A stretch of DNA of 64,000 nt from Halobacillus dabanensis (GTDB lineage Bacteria > Bacillota > Bacilli > Bacillales > Halobacillaceae), in the NCBI RefSeq assembly GCF_900114165.1, contig NZ_FOSB01000005.1:1-64000 (forward strand), read 5' to 3'. Positions 41,673 through 50,384 of this stretch are shown here, piece by piece. Each line of letters starts with the position of its first letter. The first letter of the stretch is position 1. The position numbers and the translations under genes were made by a program. The notes below the pieces were generated by a model. It did not search any database, was not told where the DNA came from, and was given only the letters and a program-made list of their open reading frames with translations.

Positions 41673-42434
41673 TCAGTAGGAATAAGAATCGCCATCTTCA
41701 GGAACGAAAATGTTGGAGCTGATTCCTTCCTGATGAATAAAGTCTCTTAGTTCGTTCCTTGATAATGTCCAGTGGTTGACGGCTTCCATATGCACGACGA
41801 TGATTTTGGCATTGGGGGCGGCTTTAGCTACTGAATGGATATCTTCTTTCCCCATGACGAGTGAACCCCCCTGGTGGAATTGGTTGTCCCCGCCGTTGAC
41901 TACAATGATATCCGGCTGGTGGTTTTCGATTTCTTTTTCGACGGCCTCATACCATACCGTGTCTCCTGCTACATATAACGTTTGCTCTTCCGGATGTTTG
42001 AAAACAATCCCGCACACTTCGCCGGCAAGTTTCAAAATTTCTCCTCTGCCGTGCTGTCCGTCTGTTTTAATGAGTTCGATATCTTCGAAAACGGTTTGTT
42101 CTGTCAGCACTTCTACATGGTGAAAGCCGGCACTCTGCACTTCTTCACGATCGGCTTCATTCTGGACAAACAGTTGGATATCTTTTGGCAAAACATCTTT
42201 AGCTGCATCGTCAAAATGGTCTAAATGGAGATGAGTGACAATCACCGCATCCACATCTTTCATGATATCATCGACAGATGTCGGCAATTCTACTAATGGG
42301 TTGTTTTGATCTTGCCTCGGTGAATCTGGAAAGGGAGGGTATGTTCCTTTCTCTGCAAGCATCGGATCTATTAATATTTTACGACCTGCATACTCTACAA
42401 GGAGAGTTGCATTTCGAATGTGTTTAATCTTCAT
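41673..42434 (-). CDS. MBL-fold metallo-hydrolase (UlaG-like)
   Basis: A 253-residue metallo-beta-lactamase-fold protein. VIVTHLHLDHFDDAAK (near residue 68) is the two-zinc HxHxDH motif, VAGDTVWYEAVEKEI supplies the bridging Asp, and VVHMEAVNHWTL the final His. LLVEYAGRKILIDPML is typical of the N-terminus of UlaG-type proteins (L-ascorbate-6-phosphate lactonase relatives). Substrate unknown. It starts at 42434 and is divergent from the Lrp-type regulator gene, which could control it. Confidence 0.88.
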   Translation of the reverse strand: MKIKHIRNATLLVEYAGRKILIDPMLAEKGTYPPFPDSPRQDQNNPLVELPTSVDDIMKDVDAVIVTHLHLDHFDDAAKDVLPKDIQLFVQNEADREEVQSAGFHHVEVLTEQTVFEDIELIKTDGQHGRGEILKLAGEVCGIVFKHPEEQTLYVAGDTVWYEAVEKEIENHQPDIIVVNGGDNQFHQGGSLVMGKEDIHSVAKAAPNAKIIVVHMEAVNHWTLSRNELRDFIHQEGISSNIFVPEDGDSYSY

Positions 42435-42552
42435 CCATTCCCACTCCTTTTATATTTACTACCTATATTTTATACTTAGATAAAGATGGAAGGACATAGA
42501 TAAAATCAAGTCTTTCCGTGGTTTTACTTTATTAATGAAAGGATTTACGTAT

Positions 42553-42969
42553 ATGTTGGATGCGACAGATAGAAAGATACTGGATCAATTATCACAAAAC
42601 AGCAGGATTACAATGAAAGAACTGGGCGATAACGTGCATCTGACAGGACAAGCGGCTGCAGCACGGGTGGCTAAGCTGGAAGACCAAGGCATCATTGAAG
42701 GGTACACGATTAACGTCAACAAGAAAAAGATGGGGCTTCCTGTCCATGCATTCATCACTATTTTTACTAAAAACACCAATCACAAGCCATACCTGGACTT
42801 TATTGAATCTGAAAAGGAATTTGTGATCAACAATTATAAAATCAGTGGAGGTGGATGCTATCTTCTGGAGTGTAAATTTCCATCCCACGAACGATTGGAT
42901 GAGTTTTTGGTTGATTTGAATAGACAGGCAAACTATCAATTGTCAATCGTGATCAATAAAGCAACCTAA
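42553..42969 (+). CDS. Lrp/AsnC-family regulator
   Basis: A 138-residue Lrp-type protein. The start is set at 42553 ([18 protein letters not shown]), ten bases after GAAAGGA; an earlier in-frame ATG at 42535 lies upstream of that site. [50 protein letters not shown] is the N-terminal helix-turn-helix, and the C-terminal RAM ligand domain spans about residues 65-138. Family members respond to amino acids. The neighbours are a divergent metallo-hydrolase and a catalase gene, so a target cannot be named. Confidence 0.88.
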   Translation: MLDATDRKILDQLSQNSRITMKELGDNVHLTGQAAAARVAKLEDQGIIEGYTINVNKKKMGLPVHAFITIFTKNTNHKPYLDFIESEKEFVINNYKISGGGCYLLECKFPSHERLDEFLVDLNRQANYQLSIVINKAT

Positions 42970-43153
42970 CGTGATATTCATGAAGAAAAGTCTGCCAGCG
43001 ATGGAGGCTTTTTTTATTTTAAAAGAAGGATATTGCCATAGAAAACTTCCATCATACAGACAAGCTGGGAATAAAAGAAGATGTTACAACCTCTGTATAA
43101 ATTTACTAATAGGAGAGATGCTAAAGCTGATTCTGTGTGAGGAGGTTTTTATA

Positions 43154-44803
43154 TTGGCGAAAGACAACCATAAAAAGGATAAGAACGATCAGGATATGGA
43201 ACGGGAGACATTGACAACAAGGCAAGGACGTCCGGTGACGGATAATCAAAATATCCGGACGATTGGGAACCGTGGTCCGGCTACCCTTGAGAATTATCAT
43301 TTCATTGAAAAAATCTCCCATTTCGACAGGGAAGAAGTGCCGGAGAGGGTCGTGCATGCAAGAGGATCGGGAGCGTTCGGTTATTTTGAGACATATGGCA
43401 AAGTCGGCGACGAGCCTGTGGAAAAATACACGCGTGCGAAAGTCTTTTCTGGTGCGGGGAAGAAAACGCCGTTGATGGTCCGTTTTTCCACAGTGGCAGG
43501 AGCGAAAGACGCACCGGAAACCGATCGGGATCCCCGGGGCTTCGCGGTGAAAATGTATACCGAAGATGGCAACTGGGATCTAGTTGGAAACAATCTGAAA
43601 ATCTTCTTCATCCGTGATGCGATGAAGTTTCCTGATATGATTCACGCCTTTAAGGCGGATCCTGCTTCCAATGTGAAAAACCCGGAGCGGATGTTCGATT
43701 TCGTTTCCCGCACCCCGGAAGCGACCCATATGATTACATTTTTGTTCTCGCCTTGGGGAATCCCGGCAACCTATCGCCATATGCAGGGGTCTGGAGTGAA
43801 TACGTATAAATGGGTGAATGACAAAGGCGAAGCGGTACTGGTGAAATATCACTGGGAGCCGAAACAAGGCATTCGTAATTTAACACAGGAAGAAGCGGAC
43901 ATGGTCCAGTCTAAAAACGTGAGTCATGCCACTCAGGATCTCTATGAAGCGATCGAGCGGGGAGAATATCCGGAATGGGAGCTGTTTGTCCAAATCATGG
44001 AAGATGATTATCACCCGGAATTGGATTTTGATCCGCTTGACGATACGAAACTTTGGCCGGAGGATCAGTTTCCGTGGCATCCGGTCGGTCGTATGGTCCT
44101 CGATCGGAATCCAGAGGACTTTCATGCGGAGATCGAGCAAGCGGCTTTCGGTACAGGCGTTCTTGTCGATGGCATGGACTTTTCTGATGACAAAATGCTT
44201 CAGGGGCGGACGTTCTCCTACTCTGATACCCAGCGTTACCGTGTAGGGGCGAACTATTTGAAATTGCCTGTAAACGCTCCGAAAACCGGTGTCCGGACAA
44301 ATCAGCAGCGCGGGCAAATGGATACGCGCGATCCTAGAGAATCAGGGGAAAATCCGCATATCAACTACGAACCGTCGATGAAAGGCGGCTTCCAGGAGGC
44401 GGACGGGGCGAAAACCCCTCCTCATGAGCCAACGTACAACGCGGCGGCCATGAGTGAACCGATCGATCGTCCGAACAACTATGGACAGGCCGGGCATACG
44501 TATCGCAGCTTTGAAGATTGGGAAAGAGATGAATTGATCAAAAACCTTTCCAATGCGCTCGCTGTTTGTGACAAACGCATTCAAGATGCGATGATCGACC
44601 ATTTCACCCAAGCAGATGAAGAGTATGGACTTCGTGTGAAAGAAGGGCTAGAAGAGAAAATGAAGGAAATGGAGAAAATGTCGGGAAGTCGGGAAGTTCC
44701 AGGGCGTGATGCAGGAAGATCGAAATATGGTCAAGGGTCGATGGCTCAAAATGAAGCAGCAGAAGATGCTGTGAAGAAAAGCCATGAGGCAGATCCGTAT
44801 TAA
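43154..44803 (+). CDS. Catalase (monofunctional heme type)
   Basis: A protein of 549 residues, starting with TTG 43154 (GGAGG eight bases upstream). The open frame extends upstream to 42971 but has no ribosome site there. The distal site is in [17 protein letters not shown] (His near residue 70), the Asn in [13 protein letters not shown], and the proximal heme ligand Tyr in [16 protein letters not shown]-type binding residues and the Trp/Pro loops are normal. A C-terminal extension (about residues 480-549) is Lys, Glu and Gly-rich ([22 protein letters not shown]), longer than in the usual 480-residue KatA. It removes hydrogen peroxide. Confidence 0.93.
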   Translation: MAKDNHKKDKNDQDMERETLTTRQGRPVTDNQNIRTIGNRGPATLENYHFIEKISHFDREEVPERVVHARGSGAFGYFETYGKVGDEPVEKYTRAKVFSGAGKKTPLMVRFSTVAGAKDAPETDRDPRGFAVKMYTEDGNWDLVGNNLKIFFIRDAMKFPDMIHAFKADPASNVKNPERMFDFVSRTPEATHMITFLFSPWGIPATYRHMQGSGVNTYKWVNDKGEAVLVKYHWEPKQGIRNLTQEEADMVQSKNVSHATQDLYEAIERGEYPEWELFVQIMEDDYHPELDFDPLDDTKLWPEDQFPWHPVGRMVLDRNPEDFHAEIEQAAFGTGVLVDGMDFSDDKMLQGRTFSYSDTQRYRVGANYLKLPVNAPKTGVRTNQQRGQMDTRDPRESGENPHINYEPSMKGGFQEADGAKTPPHEPTYNAAAMSEPIDRPNNYGQAGHTYRSFEDWERDELIKNLSNALAVCDKRIQDAMIDHFTQADEEYGLRVKEGLEEKMKEMEKMSGSREVPGRDAGRSKYGQGSMAQNEAAEDAVKKSHEADPY

Positions 44804-44810
44804 AAGAAAA

Positions 44811-44847
44811 AGGCTGTCAGCAGAGGAAATGTGCTGGCAGTCTTTTT
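44811..44847 (+). terminator. Terminator after the catalase gene
   Basis: GGCTGTCAGCA pairs with TGCTGGCAGTC and is followed by TTTTTAT. Confidence 0.88.
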
Positions 44848-44910
44848 ATATGTTGGTCCAGGGAATTATAAAATTTTCTTTTTGTGGATGACTTTACGCG
44901 GTGGGTTACA

Positions 44911-45024
44911 TCCAGCTCCAGCGCCTACCCCCTCGAGGTCTTAAGCAAGCCTTTGATGTGGCAAAGAAACGCCACTTCAAAGGTTTGCTTAAGCATGTCG
45001 GGGGTGAGCAAGGCGCTTGCGCAT
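44911..45024. repeat. Family B hairpin repeat, tandem copy 1
   Basis: A 114-bp hairpin. Outer arms AGCGCCT..CCCCC and GGGGG..AGGCGCT pair, and an inner long stem, CTTAAGCAA/CCTTTGA/GTGGC with GCCAC/TCAAAGG/TTGCTTAAG, closes over an AAAGAAAC loop. It starts TCCAGCTCCAGCGCCTACCC. Confidence 0.92.
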
Positions 45025-45032
45025 TTGAATCA

Positions 45033-45146
45033 TCCAGCTCCAGCGCCTACCCCCTCGAGGTCTTAAGCAAGCCCTTTGATGTGGCAAAGAGACGCCACTT
45101 CAAAGGTTTGCTTAAGCATGTCGGGGGTGAGCAAGGCGCTTGCACA
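45033..45146. repeat. Family B hairpin repeat, tandem copy 2
   Basis: A second copy in the same orientation, separated by 8 bases (TTGAATCA) from copy 1 and differing from it at only a few positions (for example GAAAC/GAGAC in the loop and one extra C). Both loop and arms are preserved. Confidence 0.92.
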
Positions 45147-45154
45147 TTTGAATC

Positions 45155-45195
45155 ATCCAGCTCCGGGGTCTACCCCTACCCCTTTGAGGTTTTGA
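45155..45195. repeat. Family B repeat, truncated copy 3
   Basis: TCCAGCTCCGGGGTCTACCC and a short CTTTGAGGTTTT tail follow copy 2, again after TTGAATCA, showing only the left arm. The rest up to 45340 carries no gene that I can support. Confidence 0.75.
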
Positions 45196-45339
45196 GACGG
45201 GGAAGAGGATGGGGTTATGCAGGAAAGTATTCAAGAGCAAAAATGAAAAGTTTGAAAGGATCACGTAACAGGATATTAAATGTATGGAGTGAAATGGATA
45301 AAACTTTTGACAAAATCAAAGTGTTATACCAGATCATAC

Positions 45340-45382
45340 ACCATCAAATTGCTCCCTGTGAAGGAACTATTTGATGGTTAGT
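45340..45382 (+). terminator. Hairpin upstream of the TRAP regulator promoter
   Basis: ACCATCAAAT (45340-45349) pairs with ATTTGATGGT (45369-45378) across a 19-base loop and is followed by TAGTTTTC. A weak terminator or structural element. Confidence 0.5.
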
Positions 45383-45472
45383 TTTCCTACTTCGAATTTT
45401 AAATTAAGCCTGGATATTCTTTGGATTAACGAGTGTTATTTGCAGCTTATTCCTAATTTTTAAAAAATTCAG

Positions 45473-45521
45473 TTTACAAAAACACTAATCTCTTATACAA
45501 TTTCCAGTATACTGTATACAG
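45473..45521 (+). promoter_or_regulatory. Promoter and GntR-type operator of the TRAP operon
   Basis: TTTACA (45473-45478) and TACAAT (45496-45501) are 17 bases apart. Immediately downstream, over the expected start site, lies the palindrome CAGTATACTGTATACAG (45505-45521), of the GTATAC type bound by FCD-class GntR proteins. Autoregulation by the gene at 45545 is likely. Confidence 0.85.
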
Positions 45522-45544
45522 AAAAATTGCGGGTGGAGTGATTC

Positions 45545-46189
45545 ATGAAAAAGATCCATAAGAAGATGTCGATAACGGAGCAGACGTACGACTTGCTGCG
45601 TCAGTCTATTGTTTCTGGTGAGCTCTCTCCTGATCAAGAATTACGGGAAGAGAAAATTGCTAAGCAGATCGGTGTCAGTCGAACGCCGCTGCGTGATGCT
45701 TTGCGCCGTCTTTCTATGGATGGCCTCGTTGTTCTGCGAAATGGCAAACCAGCCAAGGTGGCTACGTTTACAATGGAAAGTTCCTTACATCTGATGGAAA
45801 TTCGCACGCTGCTGGAAACGCACAACCTTCGAACGGTCACCCCTATTTTATCTAAGGAGATCATCGAACAACTGCGGAATAATGTATCGAATCAAAGGAA
45901 AGCGGTTGCAAAAGAAGATTATGAGACTTTTTTTGAGTTGGATCGGGATTTTCATTTATTGCTTACAAAAGTCAATAGGAACAAGAAGCTGCAAGATTTG
46001 ATTTTGCAAATGAATTCAGGGGATTATCGTGCATTCATCATCTTATCTAACACGCTGCCTAAAAGTGCCGACGCAGCTTGTGACGAGCATGAAAGCATAT
46101 TGGAAGCGGTACAGGATGGAGGTGTGGAGCGAGCCGTCGAAGCGATGAATATACATATGGACAATATTGTTAAACGAATTACGCAATAA
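45545..46189 (+). CDS. GntR-family (FCD) regulator of the TRAP transporter
   Basis: A 214-residue regulator. The winged HTH spans about residues 10-75 (TEQTYDLLRQSIVSGELSPDQELREEKIAKQIGVSRTPLRDALRRLSMDGLV) and an FCD domain follows with the metal-ligand Asp-x3-His (FELDRDFHLLL) and later His residues. It starts at 45545 behind GGGTGGAG and is followed 18 bases later by dctP, so it heads the operon. FCD regulators usually sense an organic acid, which would match TRAP cargo such as dicarboxylates, sugar acids or keto acids. Confidence 0.9.
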   Translation: MKKIHKKMSITEQTYDLLRQSIVSGELSPDQELREEKIAKQIGVSRTPLRDALRRLSMDGLVVLRNGKPAKVATFTMESSLHLMEIRTLLETHNLRTVTPILSKEIIEQLRNNVSNQRKAVAKEDYETFFELDRDFHLLLTKVNRNKKLQDLILQMNSGDYRAFIILSNTLPKSADAACDEHESILEAVQDGGVERAVEAMNIHMDNIVKRITQ

Positions 46190-46207
46190 GACACAGGGGG
46201 AGTACAT

Positions 46208-47224
46208 ATGAAGAAGTTAATGGTTCTATTCGCAGCTTTGCTCACGTTAGCTGCTTGCGGACGCCCAGATTCAGCCGGTGGTGATTCAGAGGATGGCGGA
46301 GGAGAAAGTTACAAGATCAGTATTGCTCACTTAGTTTCGGAAGATCAATCTTCTCATATTGCAGCGGAATCTTTTAAAGAGAAGGTGGAAGAAGAATCGG
46401 ATGGTCAAATTACAGTCGAGATTCACCCGAATGGGGAACTTTATCCATCTGATCGGGAAGCGATTGAAGCAGTCCAGCAAGGAAACGTGGAAATGACGAT
46501 TCCAGCGGTTGCATCGATCTCTTCTTTTAATAAAGACTTCATGGTGTTTGATCTTCCTTTCTTATTTGAAAACTACGAGCAGGCTTATCAAGTGTTAGAT
46601 GGAGAGATTGGACAAGGTCTGCTTGATGATCTGACAGAACAAAACATTAAAGGACTTGTTTTTGCAGAAAATGGTTTCCGTCATCTATCGAATAACGAGG
46701 GGCCGGTGGAATCTCTGGAGGATATTCAGGGGCTGAAGATGCGTACACTGGAAAGCCCGGTTCACACGGCAACCTTCAATGCCCTCGGAATGAATGCTTC
46801 ACCTTTCGCTTTCGGTGAGCTTTATACAGCCCTTCAGCAAGGGACTTATGACGCAATGGAAGCGCCCGTGTCATTGTTTTATACGAATAAGTTCTTTGAA
46901 GTACAGGACTATCTGACATTGACGGGCCATGTGTATGCGCCGACGGCTCTATTGATGAATAATGAATTTTACGAAAGTCTTTCCCCAGACTTGCAGGAGT
47001 TAGTCGTGGAGGCTTCCGAAGAATACCGGAAAGAACAAAGGGAACTGGCTCGGAAGCAGGATAGTGAGTTTCTGGAAGAATTAAAAGCAGAAGGTATGGA
47101 AGTTAATGAACCTTCTGATGAATTGATGGAATCCTTCCGGGATGAAGTGGAACCGGTTTATGAAGAATTTAAAGAGGAGATTGGTGCGGACCTCCTCGAA
47201 GACGTTCAAAATGCCAGTGAATAA
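46208..47224 (+). CDS. dctP: TRAP transporter substrate-binding protein
   Basis: A 338-residue DctP-type binding lipoprotein. The signal peptide ends LLTLAACGRP, so the protein is lipid-anchored as usual in Gram-positives. ISIAHLVSEDQSSHIAAESFKEKVEEESDGQITVEIHPNGELYP is the typical N-terminal lobe, and the ligand Arg is expected in LEDIQGLKMRTLESPVHTATFNALG. It captures the substrate and delivers it to DctQM. It is followed by a stem-loop at 47233 and dctQ. The substrate is probably an organic acid; nothing narrows it further. Confidence 0.93.
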   Translation: MKKLMVLFAALLTLAACGRPDSAGGDSEDGGGESYKISIAHLVSEDQSSHIAAESFKEKVEEESDGQITVEIHPNGELYPSDREAIEAVQQGNVEMTIPAVASISSFNKDFMVFDLPFLFENYEQAYQVLDGEIGQGLLDDLTEQNIKGLVFAENGFRHLSNNEGPVESLEDIQGLKMRTLESPVHTATFNALGMNASPFAFGELYTALQQGTYDAMEAPVSLFYTNKFFEVQDYLTLTGHVYAPTALLMNNEFYESLSPDLQELVVEASEEYRKEQRELARKQDSEFLEELKAEGMEVNEPSDELMESFRDEVEPVYEEFKEEIGADLLEDVQNASE

Positions 47225-47232
47225 CGATAGAA

Positions 47233-47260
47233 AAAAGGAAGGCGGCTGCCTTCCTTTTAA
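47233..47260 (+). terminator. Intercistronic hairpin between dctP and dctQ
   Basis: AAAGGAAGGC pairs with GCCTTCCTTT around GGCT. Such a stem with a short following T run probably reduces readthrough or stabilises the dctP message, giving more binding protein than membrane subunits. Confidence 0.75.
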
Positions 47261-47282
47261 TACATAATAGGGTGGGACAGTC

Positions 47283-47777
47283 ATGGCGAAGATTTTCGCA
47301 AACGTTGAAAAAGGTATACTCGTGTCAACACTAGTCCTAATGGTCGTCCTCATTTTTGGACAAGTTGTTGGACGGTACATCTTCCAGTCCGCTCCAAGCT
47401 GGACGGAAGAAATCGCACGCTATTTACACATATTTCAAGTGTGGATCGGCGCAAGCTATGCCGTGAAATTGAGAGAACATATACGTGTCGATGCATTCAT
47501 CAGCCTGTTTCAAGGAATAGGGAGAAAAATACTGGAATCAATCAGCGTCATTTTGTGGTTTTCGCTCGTATTATTTTTAGCGATATTCGGAACAGCCCTT
47601 GTGATGGACACCATCAGTTACGGTCAACGGTCACCTGCGATGCAGATTCCGATGTGGCTTCCAATGGTCGCTGTGCCGATCGGATCTTTGGGGATGGCGG
47701 TCCGATTAGTTTTCCAGCTTATAGAGATTTGGAAAGGGAATTATGAAAAACCAAAAAGTGAGGGGATCGTCACATGA
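47283..47777 (+). CDS. dctQ: TRAP transporter small membrane subunit
   Basis: A 164-residue protein with four helices, the DctQ subunit. GRYIFQSAPSWTEEIARYLHIFQVWIGASYAVKLREHIRVD is diagnostic of the family. It forms the scaffold for DctM. ATG 47283 follows GGGTGGGACAGTC. Its last codons overlap the dctM start (ATGA at 47774). Confidence 0.93.
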   Translation: MAKIFANVEKGILVSTLVLMVVLIFGQVVGRYIFQSAPSWTEEIARYLHIFQVWIGASYAVKLREHIRVDAFISLFQGIGRKILESISVILWFSLVLFLAIFGTALVMDTISYGQRSPAMQIPMWLPMVAVPIGSLGMAVRLVFQLIEIWKGNYEKPKSEGIVT

Positions 47778-49057
47778 GTGTCCTTCTCTTATTTGGAACG
47801 TTGCTCGTCTGTTTGCTTATCGGAGTCCCGATCGCGATCTCTCTTGGGGTATCGGCTTTAACAGCCATTTACTTCGGAACGACACTCCCTCTCGGTACCA
47901 TCGTTCAAAAAGCCTTTACTTCCTTAGATTCTTTTCCGTTATTAGCCATCCCCTTCTTCATGCTTGCCGGCATATTGATGGGGAAAGGCGGCGTTTCTAA
48001 ACGACTGCTTCACTTAGCAACTTCCATGGTCGGCTGGATGACCGGCGGATTGTCGATGGTTACGATCGTCGCCTGTATGTTTTTCGCAGCAATTTCAGGT
48101 TCAGGCCCTGCAACTGTTGCCGCTATTGGCGGCTTTATGATTCCAGCGATGATCGCAAAAAATTATAAGCCGGGCTTTGCTGCCAGTGTACCGGCTGCAG
48201 CAGGTTCAATCGGGGTCATCATCCCGCCGAGCATCCCTTTTGTCATCTACGGCGTGACGGCGAATGTATCAGTCGGAGACATGTTCATCGCAGGGATTAT
48301 CCCGGGGATGCTCATTGCCGTACTATTAATGGTAACCGCGTATGTCATTTCTGTGAAAAATAACTACCGTCCAGAAGACGGTTCCAAGACGACCGGAAAA
48401 GAAGTGTTCCGCGCATTAAACGATGCGAAGTGGGCACTGTTTATCCCAGTCATCATTTTAGGCGGAATTTATGGAGGTATCTTCTCTCCGACAGAAGCGG
48501 CCGTCGTATCTGTGGTCTACGCTCTCATTATCGGAGCTTTCATTTATAAAGAACTGACATGGAAAACGGTCTATGATTCATTCATTCAAACGATCATCAT
48601 CAATTCAACGACGATGATCATTATCTGCCTGTCCGTCTCTTTTGCCCATTTTATGACGCTCGTCCAGCTACCGGATCAAATATCAAGCTACCTGACAGGG
48701 CTAACGACGAACCCGATTTTCATATTGCTCGTCATTAACCTGTTGCTTCTGCTCGTCGGTATGTTCATTGATACGATCTCTGCTGTAGTGATTTTGACAC
48801 CAGTTCTGCTGCCGATCGTCACAGAGTTCGGCGTAGATCCCGTCCACTTTGGTGTCATTTTAGTCGCTAACCTGGCCATCGGATTTGTCACCCCGCCTGT
48901 TGGTGTCAATTTATTCGTTGCCTCCACCGTCGGAAAAGTGAAATTTGAAAAAATCGTCGTAGGCGTCCTTCCGCTTTTAGTGGTGATGATTTTCGCTTTG
49001 TTTATTATTACGTATGTTCCTGCATTGTCGATGTGGTTAACAGAAATGTATCGATAG
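47774..49057 (+). CDS. dctM: TRAP transporter large membrane subunit
   Basis: A 427-residue DctM subunit with about twelve helices. AIPFFMLAGILMGKGGVSKRLLHLA, AISGSGPATVAAIGGFMIPAM, PPSIPFVIYGVTANVSVGDMFIAGIIPG and the later FVTPPVGVNLFVAS are conserved sodium and substrate-site loops. It overlaps dctQ by 4 bases (translational coupling). It carries substrate inwards driven by sodium, which suits a halophile. The operon ends with a terminator at 49067. Confidence 0.94.
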   Translation: MSVLLLFGTLLVCLLIGVPIAISLGVSALTAIYFGTTLPLGTIVQKAFTSLDSFPLLAIPFFMLAGILMGKGGVSKRLLHLATSMVGWMTGGLSMVTIVACMFFAAISGSGPATVAAIGGFMIPAMIAKNYKPGFAASVPAAAGSIGVIIPPSIPFVIYGVTANVSVGDMFIAGIIPGMLIAVLLMVTAYVISVKNNYRPEDGSKTTGKEVFRALNDAKWALFIPVIILGGIYGGIFSPTEAAVVSVVYALIIGAFIYKELTWKTVYDSFIQTIIINSTTMIIICLSVSFAHFMTLVQLPDQISSYLTGLTTNPIFILLVINLLLLLVGMFIDTISAVVILTPVLLPIVTEFGVDPVHFGVILVANLAIGFVTPPVGVNLFVASTVGKVKFEKIVVGVLPLLVVMIFALFIITYVPALSMWLTEMYR

Positions 49058-49066
49058 TTTTTCGGG

Positions 49067-49107
49067 AAAGTCTTACAGGGAGGGTTCTCTGTAAGGCTTT
49101 TCTTTTG
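49067..49107 (+). terminator. Terminator of the TRAP operon
   Basis: AAAGTCTTACAG pairs with CTGTAAGGCTTT (one G-T pair) and is followed by TTCTTTT. Confidence 0.9.
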
Positions 49108-49208
49108 TGAAACAACTTTTATTAGGAAATATCCTTTCTAATAGCATGGAACTGCTTCTACCAATTGCTAAATCACTAACGCACTGGGGGGCGGTCACCG
49201 ATCGAAAA

Positions 49209-49240
49209 AACATCCATTAAATTGGATGTTTTCTTGTGCT
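49209..49240 (+). terminator. Second hairpin in the dctM-DUF2975 intergenic region
   Basis: AACATCCA pairs with TGGATGTT around TTAAAT, followed by TTCTTG. Between the two hairpins, 49181-49202 has a degenerate family A trace (CACTGGGGGGCGGTCACCG). The rest of the interval to 49428 holds no gene. Confidence 0.65.
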
Positions 49241-49427
49241 GTGTAAATTCAAACCTTTTACAGAGTTAATGTTAAAAACAGATCTTCTATCCTGAAGACT
49301 GCTATTTTAAAAATCATTTGAATAAAACAACAACAATATTATCACTAAAAAGGATATATTTTTATTGAAAAACGATAAATATAGGTTTATAATCAAATGG
49401 ACCAAATGAAATGAGGTGCTAGGAATT

Positions 49428-49910
49428 ATGAAACGTGGAACAACACTCTTTTTGAAAGTGGCTGTCATTCTTCTCGGATTACCGATTCTTGCTTTATGTA
49501 TTTTTTTCGTACCAGGGATGGCCGATTATGCTGCTGAAATATTCACAGATTTTCCTTTGATCGAGGCCCTTGTACTGATTTATGTGTATGGGACGGCCAT
49601 TCCTTTTTATTGTGCTCTGTATCAGGCATATCAATTGCTTACCTTCATTGACAAAAATAAGGCATTCTCTGACTTATCTGTAAAAGCATTAAGGATAATC
49701 AAGCGTTGTGCGGTTCTCATTAGTATTCTTTATGTTATATTTTTACCATTCATCTATATCATAGCTGAGGCGGACGATGCGCCTGGTCTTATTTTGATCG
49801 GGATGTTCATTGTTTTTGCTTCAACGGTGATTGCGGTGTTTGCGGCTGTTCTCCAAAGGCTTTTACAGGAAGCCATTAACATAAAATCAGAAAATGATCT
49901 TACGGTCTGA
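49428..49910 (+). CDS. DUF2975 membrane protein (YoaS-like)
   Basis: A 160-residue protein with four helices, of the DUF2975 family. GTTLFLKVAVILLGLPILALCIFFVPG, CALYQAYQLLTFIDKNKAFSDLSVKALRIIKRCA (the family core) and FASTVIAVFAAVLQRLLQEAINIKSENDLTV are recognisable. The start is taken at 49428, behind GAGGTG; the open frame begins 12 bases earlier. It is followed 10 bases later by an XRE-type gene, the same pairing as yoaS-yozG in B. subtilis. Function unknown; DUF2975-XRE pairs are common in Firmicutes. Confidence 0.88.
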   Translation: MKRGTTLFLKVAVILLGLPILALCIFFVPGMADYAAEIFTDFPLIEALVLIYVYGTAIPFYCALYQAYQLLTFIDKNKAFSDLSVKALRIIKRCAVLISILYVIFLPFIYIIAEADDAPGLILIGMFIVFASTVIAVFAAVLQRLLQEAINIKSENDLTV

Positions 49911-49920
49911 GGTGAGTATA

Positions 49921-50142
49921 ATGGCAATAGTGATAAATATTGATGTGATGCTGGCGAAACGGAAAATGAGTGTAACCGAGCTTTCAGAAAAGGTGGGCAT
50001 TACGATGGCGAACCTTTCGATATTGAAAAACGGCAAAGCGAAGGCGGTACGGTTTTCAACTTTGGAGGCGATTTGTCAAGCGCTGGATTGCCAGCCTGGT
50101 GATGTTCTGGAATATAGAAAAGATGAGGAAGAAGACGTATAA
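49921..50142 (+). CDS. XRE-family small DNA-binding protein (YozG-like)
   Basis: A 73-residue protein that is a single Cro/CI helix-turn-helix: INIDVMLAKRKMSVTELSEKVGITMANLSILKNGKAKAVRFSTLEAICQALDCQPGDVLEY. ATG 49921 follows GAGGTGAG, at the end of the DUF2975 gene. It is similar in type to YozG and is the usual partner of DUF2975. It probably controls its own operon. A terminator follows at 50199. Confidence 0.92.
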   Translation: MAIVINIDVMLAKRKMSVTELSEKVGITMANLSILKNGKAKAVRFSTLEAICQALDCQPGDVLEYRKDEEEDV

Positions 50143-50198
50143 TCGCTGTGCTTTGAAGGTGTGGGAATTTACTGAAAATGGGATTCATCAGAAGGGAA

Positions 50199-50241
50199 AG
50201 CGGGACGAATGTGAAAGAATTCGTCCCGCTTTCTTTTTTGT
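50199..50241 (+). terminator. Terminator after the XRE gene
   Basis: GAAAGCGGGACGAAT and ATTCGTCCCGCTTTC form a 15-bp perfect stem followed by TTTTTT. Confidence 0.93.
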
Positions 50242-50384
50242 TCATATTTGACAATCGTTGTGCCAAACGCCTGCCAGTTTTTAGCTTGAAGCCTCATTTA
50301 ATTTTCTATGTTGTAGAAGGGTTCTGCCTTTTTCTGTGTAATAAATAAACAGATGGACTTTATTCATGGAAGTGAGTGGTGATC

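Noticed and set aside
42971-43153. Longer N-terminus of the catalase
   Set aside because: The upstream extension has no ribosome site and is Cys/Arg-rich; TTG 43154 has GGAGG at the right distance.
43154-44803. Spore catalase KatX assignment
   Set aside because: Length is close to KatX, but the internal sequence ([35 protein letters not shown]) does not follow the KatX pattern that I know, so only catalase is claimed.
44911-45195. CRISPR array
   Set aside because: Only two and a half units of about 114 bp, each a self-complementary hairpin, with 8-base identical spacers; no cas genes. This is a tandem mobile-type repeat, not CRISPR.
44901-45374. Open frame of 157 codons over the tandem repeats
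   Set aside because: It merely reads through two family B repeat copies, giving an internally repeated product without a ribosome site. The repeats are non-coding hairpins.
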